Positions 17,102 to 26,192 of a DNA stretch of 64,000 nucleotides are shown one piece after another. Both the position numbers and the translations under genes were made by a program. Location: assembly GCA_905479495.1 (NCBI GenBank), contig CAJQMR010000042.1:25210-89209 (forward strand). Reading direction: 5' to 3'. Below the pieces are notes generated by a model. The model had not been told where the DNA came from and did not search any database. It saw only the letters and a program-made list of their open reading frames with translations. The stretch comes from an uncultured Anaerolineae bacterium. Its GTDB lineage: Bacteria > Chloroflexota > Anaerolineae > Promineifilales > Promineifilaceae. Every line of letters starts with the position of its first letter. The stretch's first letter is position 1.

Positions 17102-17866
17102 ATGAGTAGAGAAAAGATAGATCTGTATGAAACGGCCGTAACCGAAACGCTGAATCAACATGCCTCGGTACGCGCCTTTATTGACAAACCAGTGCCCGAT
17201 GAAATGCTTAACGCCATCTTAAACGCGGCGCGACGGTCCCCGACCAGCAGCAACATGCAAACGTATAGCATCATCGTGGTGCGCAGCCCAGAAACACGTC
17301 GGAAGCTGGCAGAGCTGGCGGGCAATCAGGATCACATCGAACAGTGTGATCTATTCATTGGCTTTTTGGCCGATCTGAACCGGCTGGGCATTGCCAGCGA
17401 GATGCATGGCCAACCATTGGCTAAATCGCTGGAATCGACGCTGGTGGCCACGGTGGATGCCGCGCTGGTGGGGATGTCTGTGCAAACGGCCGCGGAATCC
17501 TTTGGCCTGGGTGCGGTAATGATTGGCGGAATGCGCAATCATCCGCAAGAAGTGGCCGATTTATTAGGTTTTTCGCCCGGCGTTTACATGGTGTTTGGCA
17601 TGAGCATGGGCTGGCCGCAAGAGGAATTGGGGGCAAAACCATTGAAGCCCCGCTTGCCGGAATCGTTGGTCATTCATCATGAACAGTACAGCCAGGATGA
17701 CCCGCGCCCGCTCATTGAAGCGTATGATGCGGATCTGGCCGCATTTTATGGTCAGCGCAACCAGCATACGGCCGCATGGAGTGGCCCCATTGCCAAACGA
17801 TTGCAAAAACCGAGCCGCCCCCACCTGCGCCGCGCGCTGGAAGTGATGGGTTTCCATTTTGATTAG
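17102..17866 (+). CDS. NADPH-dependent nitroreductase/FMN oxidoreductase (NfsA type)
   Basis: 254 aa flavoprotein. N-terminal HASVRAF and RRSPTSSNMQTYS (the FMN-phosphate contact pattern HxSxRxF...ARRSPTSSNxQ) and VGMSVQTAAESFGLG in the middle identify the NfsA/FRP group. Reduces nitro-aromatics, quinones or flavins. AAGAGGAGAC upstream fixes the ATG at 17102. It faces the hydrolase gene across a shared regulatory region. Confidence 0.92.
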   Translation: MSREKIDLYETAVTETLNQHASVRAFIDKPVPDEMLNAILNAARRSPTSSNMQTYSIIVVRSPETRRKLAELAGNQDHIEQCDLFIGFLADLNRLGIASEMHGQPLAKSLESTLVATVDAALVGMSVQTAAESFGLGAVMIGGMRNHPQEVADLLGFSPGVYMVFGMSMGWPQEELGAKPLKPRLPESLVIHHEQYSQDDPRPLIEAYDADLAAFYGQRNQHTAAWSGPIAKRLQKPSRPHLRRALEVMGFHFD

Positions 17867-17888
17867 CGCTGCGAAAAACGGAGATTTT

Positions 17889-18075
17889 TGACGCAAAGAC
17901 CGCAAAGAATCAGAAGGCGCGAAGGGGCCATTTTAATCTGGATCAATTCTTTGACTCTTTGGGCTTGACCGTTTTTAACTTTTGAGTTTCGGTAAACGGT
18001 CAAGCCTTGGGGTTCGTGTTTCCGGTCTTATCTAAAGTTGTTTGTGAACGAACCCTTTGCGCCTTTGCGTTAAGT
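17889..18075. repeat. Composite intergenic inverted repeat (ACGCAAAG type)
   Basis: Outer arms TGACGCAAAG...CGCAAAG and the complementary CTTTGCGCCTTTGCGTTA bracket an inner perfect 13-bp hairpin GGCTTGACCGTTT / AAACGGTCAAGCC. The stop codon of panE lies inside the right arm. Related arms occur at 43579-43641. Confidence 0.7.
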
Positions 18076-19053
18076 TTTTTTAGTCTTTGAAATTCTTTTG
18101 GCGAGAAGTTGCAAAATGGCGTCTGGGGTGGGGGCGTCAGGCCAGAAACCTTGTTCGGCTTGCTGCACGGCCGTCTGCAACATTACATTCACAGGGGTTG
18201 GCACGTTAAGGCGCTGGCCAACTGCTACCACGACGCCACAAATAGCCGCAATCTCCGTGGGACGGCCGTTGGCCAAGTCTTGTCGCATGGAAGAATGGTT
18301 GGCTGCTGTGGCTTGGGCCACGCTGAGCGCCTGGGCTGCTGCGTCACCAAAGGGAAGCTGGATGCCTTGTGCCTCAGCGACCTGCGCCACTTCCTTAGCT
18401 GCTTGCTGCATCAGCCGCCGCGCTGTCTCGTTTTCCGCCAGAAAGCCATTGGGCACTTGGAGAACGGCCGTTAACGGATTAATCCCTGCATTAATGGCCA
18501 GCTTGCCCCAGACCAACTCCGCCGTGTCGGCTGCCAGGCTGGTTTGGAAACCGGCGGCTTGAAACAAAGCCACGATTTCTTGGGGTGGAACGGCCGTTTC
18601 TGGTGAATCCGCAATGTAGGTGTGCCCCGTTCCCGCATGGCGCACGACGCCAGGCTCTAACAGCGCAGCCCCTTCGGAGGTGATGCCCAGATTGGCCCGA
18701 TTTTGGCCCAGAACGGCCGTTAGCTGTTCCAGATTGCCCAACCCGTTTTGCAAGGTCAAGGCCACGCCGTTGCTCGCCAGCAATTGTTGCGCGGCCTGCG
18801 CGGCCTGCTGGGTCTGGTGACTTTTCACCAAAACCAGGGCCAAATCAGCCGGTGCGGCCGTTTGGGGATTATGGGTGGCGGTGAGAGGGATGGTTTGGGA
18901 ACGGCCGTCTGGCTGAATCAGGCGCAAGCCGTGTTCGCGCAAAACGGTCAATTGCGCTGGCCAATTTCCCACCAACGTGACCTCGGCTACCTGGCTGAGT
19001 TTGGCCCCAAACAGGCAGCCCATTGCTCCGATGCCTACCACGGCTACACGCAT
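18070..19053 (-). CDS. panE: 2-dehydropantoate 2-reductase (ketopantoate reductase)
   Basis: NADPH-dependent reduction of ketopantoate to pantoate in coenzyme A synthesis. Rossmann motif VVGIGAMGCLFGA at 5-17; the catalytic-Lys block LVWGKLAINAGINPLTAVL near 175-195; Glu/Ser active-site region NHSSMRQDLANGRPTEI near 255. Start ATG 19053 is 1 nt after the panB stop, replacing a longer reading that overlaps panB. Six ACGGCCGT copies lie within this one gene. Confidence 0.93.
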   Translation of the reverse strand: MRVAVVGIGAMGCLFGAKLSQVAEVTLVGNWPAQLTVLREHGLRLIQPDGRSQTIPLTATHNPQTAAPADLALVLVKSHQTQQAAQAAQQLLASNGVALTLQNGLGNLEQLTAVLGQNRANLGITSEGAALLEPGVVRHAGTGHTYIADSPETAVPPQEIVALFQAAGFQTSLAADTAELVWGKLAINAGINPLTAVLQVPNGFLAENETARRLMQQAAKEVAQVAEAQGIQLPFGDAAAQALSVAQATAANHSSMRQDLANGRPTEIAAICGVVVAVGQRLNVPTPVNVMLQTAVQQAEQGFWPDAPTPDAILQLLAKRISKTKKT

Positions 19054-19054
19054 C

Positions 19055-19909
19055 TTAACGTTCCGCGACGGCTGCCAAAAATGCGGCTTCTTCTTCTTCA
19101 TTCATGGGGTAGGTGTGTTCTTTGGCCGGGAAGGTGCGGCTGCGCACTTCTTCGCTGTAGGTTTGTACGGCCGTTGTGATTGCTTCGCCAAGTGCCCCAT
19201 ACTGTTTCACAAAGCGAGGTTGGAGCCGGTCATACAATCCCAGCAGGTCATGGTAGACAAGCACCTGCCCATCGCAGCCCGCCCCAGCCCCAATGCCTAT
19301 GGTGGGAATGGTTAATTGTTGTGAGATGTGGCTGGCCACAGTGGCCGGAATTGCTTCCAGCACCACAGCAAAACAGCCCGCTTCTTGCAATGCCAGGGCA
19401 TCTTCCAAAAGAGATTGAGCGGAAACGGCCGTTTTCCCTTGAATGCGAAAACCGCCCAATTGCGACACAGTTTGCGGTGTTAGCCCAATGTGGCCCATGA
19501 CGGGAATGCCCGCCTGCACGATGGCTTGGATGGATACGGCCGTTTCCCGGCCACCTTCCAGCTTGACACAATCCATGCCCGCCTCTTTAAGAAAGCGTCC
19601 TGCATTGCGGACTGCTTCGGCCACATCTGCCTGATAGCTCATGAAGGGCATATCCCCCACTAAAAGCGCACCAGATGCGCCTCGGGCGACTGCTTTGCAA
19701 TGATGCAGCATCTCATCCATCGTCACCTGAGTGGTACCAGAATAGCCCAACATCACCATGCCCAGAGAATCGCCAACGAGGATGATGTCAATATCGGCTC
19801 GGTCCACCAAAATGGCGGCGGTGAAATCGTACGTTGTCAGCATGGTGATGGGCACACCTTTTTGCTTACGCTTTTGAATATCGAGAATGGTTACTTTTTT
19901 GCGGCTCAT
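19055..19909 (-). CDS. panB: 3-methyl-2-oxobutanoate hydroxymethyltransferase
   Basis: First committed step of pantothenate synthesis: ketopantoate from alpha-ketoisovalerate and methylene-THF. Contains MLTTYDFTAAILVDRADIDIILVGDSLGMVMLG (metal/substrate-binding Asp residues), EGG in KLEGGRE, and HIGLTPQ near 140. 284 aa, normal length. Forms an operon with panE, whose start follows after 1 nt. Confidence 0.97.
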   Translation of the reverse strand: MSRKKVTILDIQKRKQKGVPITMLTTYDFTAAILVDRADIDIILVGDSLGMVMLGYSGTTQVTMDEMLHHCKAVARGASGALLVGDMPFMSYQADVAEAVRNAGRFLKEAGMDCVKLEGGRETAVSIQAIVQAGIPVMGHIGLTPQTVSQLGGFRIQGKTAVSAQSLLEDALALQEAGCFAVVLEAIPATVASHISQQLTIPTIGIGAGAGCDGQVLVYHDLLGLYDRLQPRFVKQYGALGEAITTAVQTYSEEVRSRTFPAKEHTYPMNEEEEAAFLAAVAER

Positions 19910-20063
19910 AGGGAAATCCTCTTAATTTGGGGCAAAAATAGTACTTTTTGTAAATAATTTTACCGTCAGAATGACTTTCATCTTAGTGCGTTATGCTATG
20001 AAATAACTAATAATACAAATAGATTTAGTCAAATGGTTTGTTTGTATTTTTTTTGGAGAGATT

Positions 20064-20183
20064 ATGATGGATTGGCTGCCAGTTTTTATTCTTTTAACCA
20101 TACTGATTGTGACGTTTATTCCATCACCGAAAGCGATTGCTGCCTCAAAATCAGAAGAATCAAACGATAGTTTACCCTGCTGA
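20064..20183 (+). CDS. Small single-TM protein (39 aa)
   Basis: MMDWLPVFILLTILIVTFIP is a clean membrane helix; a short polar tail (SKSEESNDS) ends in LPC. GGAGAG at 20055-20060 precedes the double ATG. No family recognised. It sits alone between panB and the thioredoxin-like gene. Its size and TM suggest a small membrane regulator or lipoprotein-like peptide, but nothing confirms expression. Confidence 0.45.
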   Translation: MMDWLPVFILLTILIVTFIPSPKAIAASKSEESNDSLPC

Positions 20184-20253
20184 TTTTTTAGTCTGACTCT
20201 CTCGTAAAATCTTCGCGGTTTTTCCCTGCATTTTATCGTGTTAAAATTGAATC

Positions 20254-21354
20254 ATGTTTGGTGGTCACCTTGATCCGCGTCTTATTCGTATGCCGCCTTT
20301 GGACGAAGGTGAATGGTTAAACGGCCGTCCTCTCAGTCCAGATCAACTGCGCGGGCAGGTTGTGCTCATAGATTTCTGGGATTATACCTGCATTAATTGT
20401 TTGCGGACGCTTCCTTATCTAAAACAGTGGCATCAACGGTACGCCAGGCATGGCCTGGTGATTATTGGCATCCATACGCCAGAATTTCGCTTTGCCCAGT
20501 TTCGCACCCATCTTGAAGCGGCCATCACGGAATACAATATCCCTTACCCTATTTTGTTAGACAATCAACAGCAGAACTGGTCCCAGTTTGCCACCAAAGC
20601 GTGGCCGACCAAATTCCTTATCGACCCAGATGGCTATATTCGTTTCAAGCGGCAGGGCGAAGGATATTACCAGGAGACAGAGCAGGCAATCCAGACATTG
20701 CTGCGCTTGCGTCACCCGGATATTTCTCTGCCGGATCTGCTGCCGCCGCTGCGGGCTGAAGATGCGTCGGGTGCGGTTTGTTATCGTCCCACGCCAGAGT
20801 TGTACGCGGGGTTTCAGGGCGGCGGTTTGTTTGGCGGGGCGCTGGGTAACCCGGAAGGGTACCTGCCCAATAGTTCCGTGATTTACCGCCTGCCGCCGGT
20901 GAAAACATGGCAGGAAGGCCAGTTTTATGTGGACGGCATTTGGCGCGCCTGGCCGGAGGCGCTGGCCTTTGCCGGGGAGCAAGGCGGGGAGATTGTGCTG
21001 CCGTATTCGGCCGTTTCGGTCAATGCGGTTTTAGCGCCCTCAGCTGATCCGGTAGAAACAGCGCTGGCGATGAAGCCAACGGAAGCAGACCCGGTGGTGG
21101 AAGTGGTGCAAGACGGCCGTTTCCTCAGCCATCTTCAGGCGGGGGATGATGTGATGTTTGCGGAAAACGGCCGTAGTTTTGTTCGGATTGATCGGCCACG
21201 CATGGTTACTCTCGTTAACAACCCCGACTTTGGCAGCCATACGCTGCGCCTTACCTTCCAGGCACGTGGTTTGGCGCTGTATACCTTTACGTTTACCGGC
21301 TGCGTTGCTTCTCCCACCAACCCTCACGACGCAGATACTTTCCGCATTCCCTAA
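20254..21354 (+). CDS. Thioredoxin-like redoxin, DipZ C-terminal type
   Basis: 366 aa. The first ~150 residues are a TlpA/AhpC-like thioredoxin fold with FWDYTCINCLRTLPYL holding the CxxC redox pair near 47-50 and a cis-Pro region WPTKFLIDPDG. The rest resembles the DipZ carboxy-terminal beta-sandwich module (LTFQARGLALYTFTFTG near the end). No signal peptide, so cytosolic by sequence. TAAAAT lies 6 nt before the ATG and no ribosome-binding site is visible, so it may be leaderless. Confidence 0.82.
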   Translation: MFGGHLDPRLIRMPPLDEGEWLNGRPLSPDQLRGQVVLIDFWDYTCINCLRTLPYLKQWHQRYARHGLVIIGIHTPEFRFAQFRTHLEAAITEYNIPYPILLDNQQQNWSQFATKAWPTKFLIDPDGYIRFKRQGEGYYQETEQAIQTLLRLRHPDISLPDLLPPLRAEDASGAVCYRPTPELYAGFQGGGLFGGALGNPEGYLPNSSVIYRLPPVKTWQEGQFYVDGIWRAWPEALAFAGEQGGEIVLPYSAVSVNAVLAPSADPVETALAMKPTEADPVVEVVQDGRFLSHLQAGDDVMFAENGRSFVRIDRPRMVTLVNNPDFGSHTLRLTFQARGLALYTFTFTGCVASPTNPHDADTFRIP

Positions 21355-21360
21355 ACAAAT

Positions 21361-22341
21361 TTAGCTAAACTGTTGGCTCAGGTCGGCGGCATCGGCGTGC
21401 AGGTAGGTAAGATGTGGATAATCTGGCTGGTTGGCTAGCTGCTCCTGGATGAGCGGCACGCCGGGGGCAAAAGGCTGCATTTTTTCATGTACCGTCTGCG
21501 CTTGCTCCGTTTCTTGGAGCGCAGTTAGGCTGCGCCAAAGATAATAGTGGGCTTGTAGCTCATAGGTTAGAAAGCGCAGCGAACCGCTGATGGCCGCCAT
21601 GAAGCTGGCGGCAGCTTCTCGATAATCTTCTTGCCGGAACTGGCATAATCCCAAATGGTAACGATAAAGCGCATTGCCTGGCTCTAAATTTAGCGCCTGG
21701 GCAAAGTTTGTCTGGGCTTTGCTAAATTTGGCTTCCGCCAGGTAGACTTGCCCCAACGTATTGTAAACGGGATGGGCATTGGGTTTGCGGGCGATCGCTT
21801 CTTTGGCACTGCGTTCGGCACGACTAAAGTCCAGTTCGGTTAGGAAAATAAGGGCGCGCAGCTGGTACGATTCCCAAAAGTCGGGGCGAGCGTGAATCGC
21901 TTTGTCTACCAGGTCTAGCGCCGTTTCCATATCGCCTTCACGGAAGTGGCGCAAGGCAACACGGTAGGAGATAGGGGTGTTGAGCGCACGGTAAAGAAAC
22001 AGCAGTAAAAAGGTAACGCCGATACCAATGAGCGTATCGCTAACGTCGCCGCGAATCATCCCCAGGCTGATGCCGATGAGCGCGGGCACAGCGATGATAA
22101 CGGCCGTAATCCGCAATCGTTTTTCTGCCTGCCGCGTCCAGTAGAGCAAAAATAGCAGCAAGGCCAAGCTGATAAAGATGGCAACGGCCGTATTAAATTC
22201 CCCAGGCGTAACCAAATAAAGCAGCAGCCCTACCCCCCAAATAATAAGGGTAATGACAATTGGTAAAATCAGGCTGGCGCGCAGCTCCTTTTTAGTCAGG
22301 CTGTGTTCAGAGCGCGCCTTTTGCTTCGATGTTTCAGTCAA
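21361..22341 (-). CDS. Membrane-anchored TPR protein
   Basis: 326 aa. Four hydrophobic segments in the N-terminal half (about 23-42, 50-68, 78-94, 102-117 from this start), then about four TPR units (NTLGQVYLAEAKFSKAQTNFAQALNLEPGN is typical). TTG at 22341 is chosen since GAGGAG lies 8 nt upstream; a TTG at 22365 lies before that site. Scaffold for protein interaction at the membrane; partners unknown. Its stop almost abuts the convergent thioredoxin-like gene. Confidence 0.78.
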   Translation of the reverse strand: MTETSKQKARSEHSLTKKELRASLILPIVITLIIWGVGLLLYLVTPGEFNTAVAIFISLALLLFLLYWTRQAEKRLRITAVIIAVPALIGISLGMIRGDVSDTLIGIGVTFLLLFLYRALNTPISYRVALRHFREGDMETALDLVDKAIHARPDFWESYQLRALIFLTELDFSRAERSAKEAIARKPNAHPVYNTLGQVYLAEAKFSKAQTNFAQALNLEPGNALYRYHLGLCQFRQEDYREAAASFMAAISGSLRFLTYELQAHYYLWRSLTALQETEQAQTVHEKMQPFAPGVPLIQEQLANQPDYPHLTYLHADAADLSQQFS

Positions 22342-22412
22342 AAAGTTTCTCCTCAAAGAATCCAATGATAACGCAAAATGAATCCAATGCCTGCCGTTTC
22401 ATAAAATGCTTG

Positions 22413-22463
22413 TTGACATACGAACCTGGGCTCGTATAATCGGCATAATCGGACCACGGTCCG
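22413..22463 (+). promoter_or_regulatory. doxX promoter with two palindromes
   Basis: TTGACA (22413-22418), 16-bp spacer, TATAAT (22435-22440). The palindrome ATACGA-N8-TCGTAT (22418-22437) spans both boxes. A second palindrome CGGAC-CACG-GTCCG (22450-22463) lies just downstream of the start site. Both are likely operator sites; no regulator gene is adjacent. Confidence 0.75.
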
Positions 22464-22503
22464 TTTGTGTTCGCAATAATTTTGAAAAGGCAAGGAAAAC
22501 GAA

Positions 22504-22866
22504 ATGAATATTGCATTATGGATTGTTCAAGGGCTTTTGGCCGTGGCATTTTTAATGGCGGGTGGGATGAAATTATCTCAACCGAAAGAAAAGTTAGCGG
22601 AGAAAATGGCCTGGGTCGAGGATTTCTCACAAAGCAAGATCCGAGTGATTGGTTTGCTGGAGGTATTAGGTGCCATTGGTTTAATTTTGCCGATGGCCTT
22701 GTCAATCTGGCCCGTACTTACTGGGCTTGCGGCGATTGGTCTTGTTTTGACAATGATTGGCGCGGCTATGACCCATGTCCGTCGTGGTGAGATGCAAATG
22801 CTGGTGCCCAATATTGTCTTGGGGGCAATGGCTGCTTTTGTCGCCGTGGGACGTTTGTTCCTGTAA
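22504..22866 (+). CDS. DoxX-family membrane protein
   Basis: 120 aa with four hydrophobic segments and the DoxX-like opening (ALWIVQGLLAVAFLMAGGMKLSQP) and GLLEVLGAIGLILP. Members are linked to redox or stress functions in other bacteria; no partner is seen here. It has its own operator-rich promoter and a terminator at 22885-22919. Confidence 0.85.
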   Translation: MNIALWIVQGLLAVAFLMAGGMKLSQPKEKLAEKMAWVEDFSQSKIRVIGLLEVLGAIGLILPMALSIWPVLTGLAAIGLVLTMIGAAMTHVRRGEMQMLVPNIVLGAMAAFVAVGRLFL

Positions 22867-22884
22867 GGGCGTTTTGGTTTGAGA

Positions 22885-22919
22885 ACATCTGGTTAGGCAT
22901 TGCTAACCAGGTGTTTTTG
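22885..22919 (+). terminator. Terminator after doxX
   Basis: ACATCTGGTTAG-GCATTG-CTAACCAGGTGT forms a 12-bp stem (one G-T pair) followed by TTTTG. It sits between converging genes. Confidence 0.85.
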
Positions 22920-22927
22920 TTTAAGGG

Positions 22928-24112
22928 CTAGCGAGAGGAAACGGCCGTTTCCATCCCCATCTTATCTTCGGGCACTTCTGGCGCTATGGGTAGGGTAAAG
23001 TGGAATGCCGTTCCTTCCCCATATTTGCTGTCGAACCAGATATGTCCGTCTTGCTTTTCGATAAGCGATTTGGTGATGAAGAGTCCCAAACCCGTACCGG
23101 GCCTGTCCCGAACGTCTGAATCTTCTGAGCGGAAAAACTTGGAAAAGACGCGCTGTTGTTCTTTGGCCTGAATGCCCAGACCGGTGTCTTGAATGGTGAC
23201 ATGAATGGCTTGATGTTGTTTTTCGTGAACGGCCGTTATCACGATCTCCCCATTGTCTGGCGTGTATTTGATCGCATTCCCCAGCAAATTTGTAAGCACT
23301 TGAATCATTCGTTCCCTATCTGCCCAAGCTGCTGGCAAATCCCCTGGTATTTTGATGTCAAGCGTATGCTTGTGCTCTCTCAAATCGTGTTCAATACTTT
23401 CGGCAATCTTCAAAATAAGCTGTTTCAAATCCAACTGCTTTAACTCAAGCCGAATACTGCCCGTTTCTAGCCGAGAAATATCATCGAGATCAACAATCAG
23501 GGCCTTCATCCGTTCCAGGCTGAAATTTATTTTTTCTAATAACTCTTCCTGTTTTTCGTTTAAGGGACCAACGCGGCTTAGAAGATGATTGGTTGTGGCA
23601 AGCTGCGCGATTGGGTTGCGCAGCTCGTGCGCGGCCATCGCGATGAACTCCGTTTTAGCGACATTGGCCGCTTTTACTGCTTCATACATCTGTTCCATTT
23701 CTGCTTGATGTGCCTGCTCCTGATCATGGAGAAACTTTTTGCGCAAACTGGTATTCACGCGCGTGCGCAGCAAAGTCTGGTTAGGTGGCTTTACCAAGTA
23801 ATCCTCAGCTCCCAATTGAATACAGCGAATAGCGCTGTCAATCTGGCTGTCTGCTGACACGACAATAACGGGAACAGCAGCCAGTTCTGGTTCCTTGGCC
23901 ATATACTCCAATACCTGAAACCCCGACATGGTAGGCATCATAATATCCAGCAAAATTAAATCAAAGAAATGGGCATGCATCAGCTCAATGGCTTCATGGC
24001 CGTCGCTGGCCAGGGTGACATGGTGCCCGTATTGTTCCAGAGCCAACTTCATTACTTGCTGGATGACAGCATTATCATCTACGACTAAAATGGAACCCGT
24101 TAAGCTTTCCAT
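22928..24112 (-). CDS. Response-regulator/histidine-kinase hybrid (REC-HisKA-HATPase)
   Basis: 394 aa, soluble. An N-terminal receiver domain (DD at 12-13, phospho-Asp56 in LILLDIMMP, conserved Lys108 in LVKPP) is followed by HisKA with H-box AAHELRNP (His162) and an HATPase_c domain with the N-box NLLGNAIKYTP, DTGLGI and GTGLGLFI. The REC-first order suggests the kinase is controlled by phosphorylation from another kinase. No output domain or partner lies next to it. Confidence 0.93.
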   Translation of the reverse strand: MESLTGSILVVDDNAVIQQVMKLALEQYGHHVTLASDGHEAIELMHAHFFDLILLDIMMPTMSGFQVLEYMAKEPELAAVPVIVVSADSQIDSAIRCIQLGAEDYLVKPPNQTLLRTRVNTSLRKKFLHDQEQAHQAEMEQMYEAVKAANVAKTEFIAMAAHELRNPIAQLATTNHLLSRVGPLNEKQEELLEKINFSLERMKALIVDLDDISRLETGSIRLELKQLDLKQLILKIAESIEHDLREHKHTLDIKIPGDLPAAWADRERMIQVLTNLLGNAIKYTPDNGEIVITAVHEKQHQAIHVTIQDTGLGIQAKEQQRVFSKFFRSEDSDVRDRPGTGLGLFITKSLIEKQDGHIWFDSKYGEGTAFHFTLPIAPEVPEDKMGMETAVSSR

Positions 24113-24560
24113 AAACTGTTACTACTCCTAAATAATCCGCTTACTGAAACGGCCGTCTGAGGCCCAACTGGAAGTTTAAACCATTACACAAATCAACAGT
24201 ACCTTAATGAAAAATTCTCACAATATTCCTCACCACCGGGGTCGTTTCATTTGGTGACAAATGACATCTGGCCGCCTATGATGAAAATCATTCCAAAGTT
24301 TCTGATTTAAGTTGACAAAATCACCCAGTGGCGTAATATCAAAGAAGCTTCGGATACCACTTTTTAACTGTTTGTCAGGCTTTAAACGAATTGCAAAATA
24401 GTTATGAACCTCCAATTGTAGTTGAGTATCTATCCCCTGACGCTTTTCATCTTGTCGTACTCTTCTATAATTGTATTGATCTGAAGCCCCTCCTGTTTTT
24501 GTGATTTTCCCAAGAAAATTTGGGGAGTCGCCTTGTGTGAGAGAGAAGAAGGAAGCCAAC
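24113..24560 (+). promoter_or_regulatory. Upstream region of glpABC
   Basis: 448 nt without a convincing gene. TTGACA (24312-24317), 16-bp spacer, TAATAT (24334-24339) form a good sigma-70-like promoter pointing at glpA, leaving a leader of about 215 nt. I see no clear riboswitch or operator in the leader. The region is visibly more AT-rich than its neighbours. Confidence 0.5.
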
Positions 24561-26192
24561 ATGCGCAAAATAGAAACCGAAGTTCTGGTGATTGGTGGTG
24601 GTGCTACTGGAACCGGTGTTGTTTACGATCTGGCTCAGCGTGGATTTAAATCCGTATTGGTTGAAAAGCGCGATTTAACCCACGGCACCACGGGTCGATA
24701 TCACGGTTTGCTGCACAGTGGTGGACGTTATGTGGTAAAAGACCCTAAAGCCGCCACGGAGTGCATCGAAGAAAACATCATCCTGCGTAAAATTATGCCG
24801 CACTGTCTGGAAGACACGAGCGGCTTTTTTGTCTGCACACCCTGGGATGATCCCAGTTTTGGCGACAAATTTATGCAGGGCTGTCGCGACACAAGCGTGC
24901 CGTGTGAGGAAATTTCCGTGGCTCAGATGCTGCGCGAGGAGCCGCATCTTAATCCTCAAATTAGCCGCTGCTTCCGCGTGCCAGATGGCTCGGCTGACTC
25001 ATTTCTGGCCACGCAGGTGGTGGCTGAAGGAGCGCGGCAGTACAACGCCCAAATTCTCACCTATCATGAACTGAAAACGCTCATTCGTGAAGGCGACCGC
25101 ATTACCGGGGCCATTTGCCACGATTTGGTAAAGGACGAAGATGTCACCATCCTGGCCGACATGGTAGTGAACGCATCCGGAGCCTGGGCGGGCAAGATTG
25201 CCCATACCGGCGGCGTGGAAGTAAATGTGCAGGCTGGCAAAGGCACCATGGTGGCACTGAGCTATCGTGTGATCAACACGGTGGTCAATCGCTGTAAAAT
25301 GCCTTCTGATGGGGACATCATTGTGCCCATTCACACTGTTTCAGTCATTGGCACAACGGACGAAGGCGTGCCCGATCCAGAGCATTTTGCCATTGAGCCG
25401 TGGGAAGTAAAGCTGATGCTGGAAGAGGCAGATAAGCTGGTACCTGGCTTTTCTGAGATGCGGATGCTGCGGGCCTGGGCGGGGGTACGGCCGTTGTATC
25501 AAGAAACCAAAGTGGCCGACACCCGTGACGTAACCCGTGCCTATACGTTGCTGGATCACGAAACACGGGATGGTCTGCAAGGATTTATCACCATTACTGG
25601 CGGCAAATGGACCACCTTCCGCCAGATGGCCCAGGTAACGGCCGATCGCGTTTGCGAGAAGCTAAACACCGAGCGTGAGTGCCGTACGCACCTGGAGCTG
25701 CTGCCTCACCCGTTTGAGCCGGGTCATAACAAGACGTATCATACATTAGGCGCGCGGCTGGCCCGTACAGAACAACAAAAAGGGTTTGGCCAGCTCATTT
25801 GTGAATGTGAAATGGCCACTCGGTCAGACATTGAACGGGCCATTAATGAAGGTGAGGCGAAGACGCTGGATGACATCCGCCGGGATGTGCGTCTGGGGAT
25901 GGGGCCGTGCCAGGGTGGCTTCTGCACGCTGCGGGCCATTGGCATCTGGCACCAGCTGCACCAGCTGCCTATTGAAGAAGCTAACGTGGCCTTGCGCGAC
26001 TTTTTGCAGGAGCGTTGGAAAGGGTTGCTGCCCATTTTGTGGGGGGCGCAGCTCAAGCAAGAACGTTTAGACGAACTGATTTATTTAACCGTGCTCAATG
26101 CCGACCATCTGCCCGGCGAGAAAGCGTCTCGGCTGGGGCCAAAGATGTATGAAAAGGGAACGGTTGAGCATAACCCGGATGCAAAGACATGA
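24561..26192 (+). CDS. glpA: Glycerol-3-phosphate dehydrogenase, subunit A
   Basis: FAD subunit that oxidises glycerol-3-phosphate to dihydroxyacetone phosphate. N-terminal GGGATGTG (12-19), DAO-type fold, and a C-terminal Bfd-like [2Fe-2S] module with Cys414, Cys416, Cys450 and Cys455 (CECE...GPCQGGFC), as in anaerobic GlpA. ATG 24561 follows GAAGGA; a longer reading from 24501 has no support. The stop overlaps glpB by 4 nt, so the pair is translationally coupled. Confidence 0.95.
   Translation: MRKIETEVLVIGGGATGTGVVYDLAQRGFKSVLVEKRDLTHGTTGRYHGLLHSGGRYVVKDPKAATECIEENIILRKIMPHCLEDTSGFFVCTPWDDPSFGDKFMQGCRDTSVPCEEISVAQMLREEPHLNPQISRCFRVPDGSADSFLATQVVAEGARQYNAQILTYHELKTLIREGDRITGAICHDLVKDEDVTILADMVVNASGAWAGKIAHTGGVEVNVQAGKGTMVALSYRVINTVVNRCKMPSDGDIIVPIHTVSVIGTTDEGVPDPEHFAIEPWEVKLMLEEADKLVPGFSEMRMLRAWAGVRPLYQETKVADTRDVTRAYTLLDHETRDGLQGFITITGGKWTTFRQMAQVTADRVCEKLNTERECRTHLELLPHPFEPGHNKTYHTLGARLARTEQQKGFGQLICECEMATRSDIERAINEGEAKTLDDIRRDVRLGMGPCQGGFCTLRAIGIWHQLHQLPIEEANVALRDFLQERWKGLLPILWGAQLKQERLDELIYLTVLNADHLPGEKASRLGPKMYEKGTVEHNPDAKT

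Noticed and set aside
24230..24568. A 112-codon minus-strand frame before glpA
   Set aside because: It overlaps the glp promoter and the glpA start, has no ribosome-binding site and no recognisable domain; treated as chance.
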